Positions 13,012 to 15,359 of a stretch of 15,359 bases of DNA are shown here, one piece after another. The position numbers were made by a program, and so were the translations under genes. How positions within the stretch are numbered: position 1 is the first letter of the stretch; each line of letters begins with the position of its first letter. A model generated the notes under the pieces. The model was given only the letters and a program-made list of their open reading frames with translations, was not told the origin of the DNA and did no database searches. This DNA is from an uncultured Prevotella sp. GTDB lineage: Bacteria > Bacteroidota > Bacteroidia > Bacteroidales > Bacteroidaceae. The stretch covers positions 1-15,359 of the forward strand of contig CALFUF010000145.1 of the NCBI GenBank assembly GCA_937916405.1. Direction: 5' to 3'.

Positions 13012-14751
13012 ATGATACTGGTATTTGGAGGAACAACGGAAGGACGCAAGGCGGTGGAGGTGCTGGAAGAATCTGGTTCCACCTATTATTACTCTACTAG
13101 GACGGAAGAGCAAGAGGTGGCTTTGCATCATGGTGTTCGGTTACATGGAGCGTTAGACCAGCAAGCGATGATTGCTTTCTGTAGGGAGCATGGTGTCCAA
13201 TTGCTGGTGGATGCCGCCCACCCTTTTGCCCGACAACTGCATGAGACAGTCGCAGCAGTGGCAAAGGTATTACGAGTTCCTGCTATTCGCTATGAGCGTA
13301 TCTTTCCTGAAAGGGACAATCGTCTGACATGGATTGACGACTATACACAGGTTCCTACTGACATCCATTCCCTCTTAGCCACTACAGGGGTTCAGTCGAT
13401 TGCGAAACTGAGACCGTTAGAGACGAAGGGTATCAAGGTTTATTACCGCATCCTGCCTCGTAAGTCATCCATCCGTCTTGCCAAGGAACAAGGTGCGACA
13501 GACGAGCAACTGCTATATTATGAAGACAGTTCCATTATCGATATCAATGCCGATGCGATCCTCTTGAAAGAGAGTGGTTTAACGGGAGGCTTTCAAGAAA
13601 AGGTGGATGCTGCAAAAGCAAGAGGGATGCGTATCATCGTATTGAAACGTCTTGCTACCCCCACTGTTTTTCATAGTGTCAACGGTCCCCATGGACTACG
13701 ACGGATGGTGGAGCGATTGCTACCAGCGTTCTATCCATTGCACAGTGGACTGACTACTGGAACATGTGCCACTGCCGCTGCTGTAGGTGCTACCCTTCGA
13801 CTGTTGAGGAACGAGACCCCTGCGGAAGTACCAGTTATCCTGCCTGACGGTGAGACGATTCCTGTTCCTGTTATCTATGGTGACGGGTATGTCTCCGTCT
13901 TCAAGGAGGCAGGTGATGACCCTGATGTGACGAATGGTCTGGAGATACGAGCAAATGTCATCCCCTCTGCAACATTTACCATTGAAGGAGGTGTAGGTGT
14001 AGGACGGTTTACCCTTCCTGGTTTCGACTACCCTCCTGGTGAGCCTGCTATTAATAAAGGTCCCCGTCAGATGATCTGTCATAATTTGGAACCCTTAACC
14101 ATGAACCATGAACCATTAACCGTTACCATTTCCGTTCCTGATGGTGAGGAGATAGCCCGTCGAACTTTCAATCCCCGTTTGGGTATTGAGGGAGGAATCT
14201 CCATCATAGGAGTCAGCGGTATCGTCAAGCCCTTCTCTGAGGAGGCTTTCATCCAGAGCATCCGTAAATGTATGGAAGTGGCAAAGGCAAGTGGCAGTGA
14301 CAGGGTGGTCATCAATAGTGGCGCTAAGAGTGAGCGTTTTGTGAAGACGTATTATCCCACCCTGCCCTCACAGGCTTTCGTGGAGTATGGCAACTATATC
14401 GGCGAGACTTTGAAGATGGCTCATGAACTCCAGTTCCCCAACGTCACCTTGGGGCTGATGCTTGGCAAGGCAGTGAAGTTAGCGGCAGGAAACCTAGACA
14501 CGCACAGTAAAAAGACGGTGATGGACAAAGCGTTTATCGCTACGATGCTTGAAGAGGCTGGTTGTCCTATCGACCTCACCAATCTCACCCTCGCCAGAGA
14601 ACTGTGGCAGCAAATCCCTGCCGATTTTCTGCAAGCCTTTGCAGGTACGATAATCTCCCATTGTTACCAACACTGCATGCCTCTCCTACCCGACTCGTCT
14701 CTCACCATCCTACTGATGGATGATGAAGGGAAAATCTATCAGAAAACTTAG
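13012..14751 (+). CDS. Precorrin-6A reductase (CobK/CbiJ) fused to cobalt-precorrin-5B C1-methyltransferase (CbiD)
   Basis: This 579-residue fusion combines two steps. Residues 1 to about 240 are the reductase, an NAD(P)H-binding fold: LVFGGTTEGRK (3-13), VDAAHPFA, YERIFPE, LLKESGLTGGFQEKVDAA and IIVLKR. It reduces (cobalt-)precorrin-6A. Residues 243 on are CbiD, which methylates C1 in the anaerobic pathway: HSGLTTGTCATAAAVGA (from 244), LPDGETIPVPV, FNPRLGIEGGISIIG, SGIVKPFSEEA, GNYIGETL and MLGKAVKLAAGNLDTHSKKT. A 28-base heptamer repeat (14093-14120) sits at residues 361-370, before the VTISVPDGEE strand. The gene has its own likely promoter and is separated from cobM by 223 bases. It ends 6 bases from the convergent AraC-type gene with no visible terminator between. 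Confidence 0.95.
   Translation: MILVFGGTTEGRKAVEVLEESGSTYYYSTRTEEQEVALHHGVRLHGALDQQAMIAFCREHGVQLLVDAAHPFARQLHETVAAVAKVLRVPAIRYERIFPERDNRLTWIDDYTQVPTDIHSLLATTGVQSIAKLRPLETKGIKVYYRILPRKSSIRLAKEQGATDEQLLYYEDSSIIDINADAILLKESGLTGGFQEKVDAAKARGMRIIVLKRLATPTVFHSVNGPHGLRRMVERLLPAFYPLHSGLTTGTCATAAAVGATLRLLRNETPAEVPVILPDGETIPVPVIYGDGYVSVFKEAGDDPDVTNGLEIRANVIPSATFTIEGGVGVGRFTLPGFDYPPGEPAINKGPRQMICHNLEPLTMNHEPLTVTISVPDGEEIARRTFNPRLGIEGGISIIGVSGIVKPFSEEAFIQSIRKCMEVAKASGSDRVVINSGAKSERFVKTYYPTLPSQAFVEYGNYIGETLKMAHELQFPNVTLGLMLGKAVKLAAGNLDTHSKKTVMDKAFIATMLEEAGCPIDLTNLTLARELWQQIPADFLQAFAGTIISHCYQHCMPLLPDSSLTILLMDDEGKIYQKT
14093..14120 (+). repeat. Heptamer tandem repeat (CATKAAC) inside the CbiD domain
   Basis: Four units CCTTAAC, CATGAAC, CATGAAC and CATTAAC (28 bases), trailing into CGTTACC, encode about residues 361-370 (LEPLTMNHEPLTV). 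They lie between the conserved GPRQMI block and the strand VTISVPDGEE, a region where CbiD proteins vary. It is the fourth heptamer array in this gene cluster and again has a different unit. Confidence 0.85.
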
Positions 14752-14757
14752 GAAAGG

Positions 14758-15359
14758 CTAAGCCTGAGCAATATCCCTCAACAACTGCTGCTGGCGATAT
14801 TCTGCTGGTGACATTCCCATCTCTTTCTTAAAGAAACGGCTCAGATGTTGAGGATACTGGAAACCAAGGTCGTAGGCAACATCGGTGATAGACTTACTTG
14901 AATCTGCGAGTTCTCGTTTGATTGCCTCAAGGGTATGCAGTTTGATATGTTCCTGTGCTGTCTTTCCCGTTTCCTTGCGAATAAGATCACCAAAGTAGTT
15001 AGGTGACAGACATAGTTCTGAAGCACAGTAGCGAACAGTAGGTAAACCGTTCTTCAAAGCATTCTTTCCATCAAAATAGTGCTTAAGTAATTGTTCAAAA
15101 CGGGAGAGCAAATCGCTGTTGGTAATCTCACGAGTAATAAACTGTCGCTCATAGAAACGCAAAAGATGGTCGAGTAATATCTCGATGTTCGAGACGATGA
15201 GACGACGGGTCAAGCGATCAATGCCGTGCTCCAGTTCTGACTGTATCTCACCAAGGCAATGCAGGAACACCTCACGCTCACGCTCCGACAGATGCAGTGC
15301 CTCGTTAGCCTGATATTCGAAGAAGGTATACTCCTTCAGATTGCGGGCAAGTGACGTGC
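14758..15359 (-). CDS. AraC-family transcriptional regulator (partial, N-terminus beyond right edge)
   Basis: The frame is open from the right edge to the TAG at 14760-14758, showing the last 199 residues. The C-terminal DNA-binding domain has both AraC helix-turn-helix units: YCASELCLSPNYFGDLIRKE followed by TAQEHIKLHTLEAIKRELADS, then ITDVAYDLGFQYPQHLSRFF with KKEMGMSPAEYR at the end. Upstream, FFEYQANEALHLSERERE and the helical HGIDRLTRRLIVSNIEILLDHLLRFYERQF segment match a common Bacteroidetes AraC subgroup with an N-terminal cupin-like sensor. A GTG at 15270 is internal and not the start. It converges on cobK-cbiD, so a link to B12 control is not shown. Confidence 0.92.
   Translation of the reverse strand, partial: TSLARNLKEYTFFEYQANEALHLSEREREVFLHCLGEIQSELEHGIDRLTRRLIVSNIEILLDHLLRFYERQFITREITNSDLLSRFEQLLKHYFDGKNALKNGLPTVRYCASELCLSPNYFGDLIRKETGKTAQEHIKLHTLEAIKRELADSSKSITDVAYDLGFQYPQHLSRFFKKEMGMSPAEYRQQQLLRDIAQA

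Noticed and set aside
14571..14594. Another CTCACC-like repeat in CbiD (CTCACCAATCTCACCCTCGCC)
   Set aside because: Spacing is irregular (9 then 6 bases), and the encoded DLTNLTLA is plausible ordinary coding sequence.

Overview
The window is almost entirely a cobalamin (vitamin B12) gene cluster from a member of the Bacteroidetes, probably Bacteroidales of the Prevotella/Bacteroides type. Three things point there. Promoters follow the Bacteroidetes form (-33 TTTG, about 20 bases, -7 TAnnTTTG). The uptake gene is a TonB-dependent outer-membrane receptor with an EVVVTG TonB box. Corrin-ring enzymes are fused in pairs. The genus is an inference, since there is no rRNA or other marker in the window. 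CbiG, CbiD and a CbiJ/CobK-type reductase, with no CobG or CobN, indicate the anaerobic (early cobalt insertion) route.

Layout. Bases 1-1405 (minus) hold the N-terminal part of a BtuB-like receptor, running off the left edge, preceded by a cobalamin riboswitch (about 1463-1625) and its promoter. A HAD phosphatase follows (1675-2346, minus). Back-to-back promoters at 2351-2418 separate it from the first plus-strand operon: cobB split into two overlapping frames (2426-3076 and 3052-3615), cobQ and cbiB, all overlapping by 4-25 bases. This operon collides with the minus-strand operon cobU-cobT-cobS (8304 down to 5962), overlapping by 24 bases at the cbiB/cobS ends. A divergent promoter pair (about 8325-8351) separates cobU from the second plus-strand operon: cobJ-cobH fusion, cbiE-cbiT fusion (cobL) and cbiG-cobM fusion. 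After a 223-base gap holding a 22-bp tandem repeat comes a cobK-cbiD fusion with its own promoter. A partial AraC-family regulator (minus) runs off the right edge. No gene-free stretch exceeds 300 bases; the longest are 1406-1674 (riboswitch and promoter) and 12789-13011 (repeat array and promoter).

How the genes work together. The four fusion proteins carry eight corrin-ring steps: C17, C11, C1 and C5/C15 methylations, ring opening and deacylation, reduction and the C12 methyl shift. CobB and CobQ amidate the side chains, CbiB adds the aminopropanol arm, and CobU, CobT and CobS assemble the nucleotide loop. Not seen here are cobalt chelatase, the C20-methyltransferase (CbiL/CobI), the adenosyltransferase, threonine-phosphate decarboxylase (CobD), bluB and the usual CobC phosphatase. 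Only the uptake gene carries a visible B12 riboswitch; the biosynthetic operons start from promoters 7-8 bases from the start codon (about 20 for cobU).

The least expected signal is a set of short degenerate tandem repeats with 7-8-base units (about 24-28 bases each, all different) inserted in or at the edges of cobJ-cobH, cobL and cobK-cbiD. They lie in linkers, surface loops or the start codon. A distinct palindromic 22-bp array sits between cobM and cobK. The second notable feature is the split cobB.
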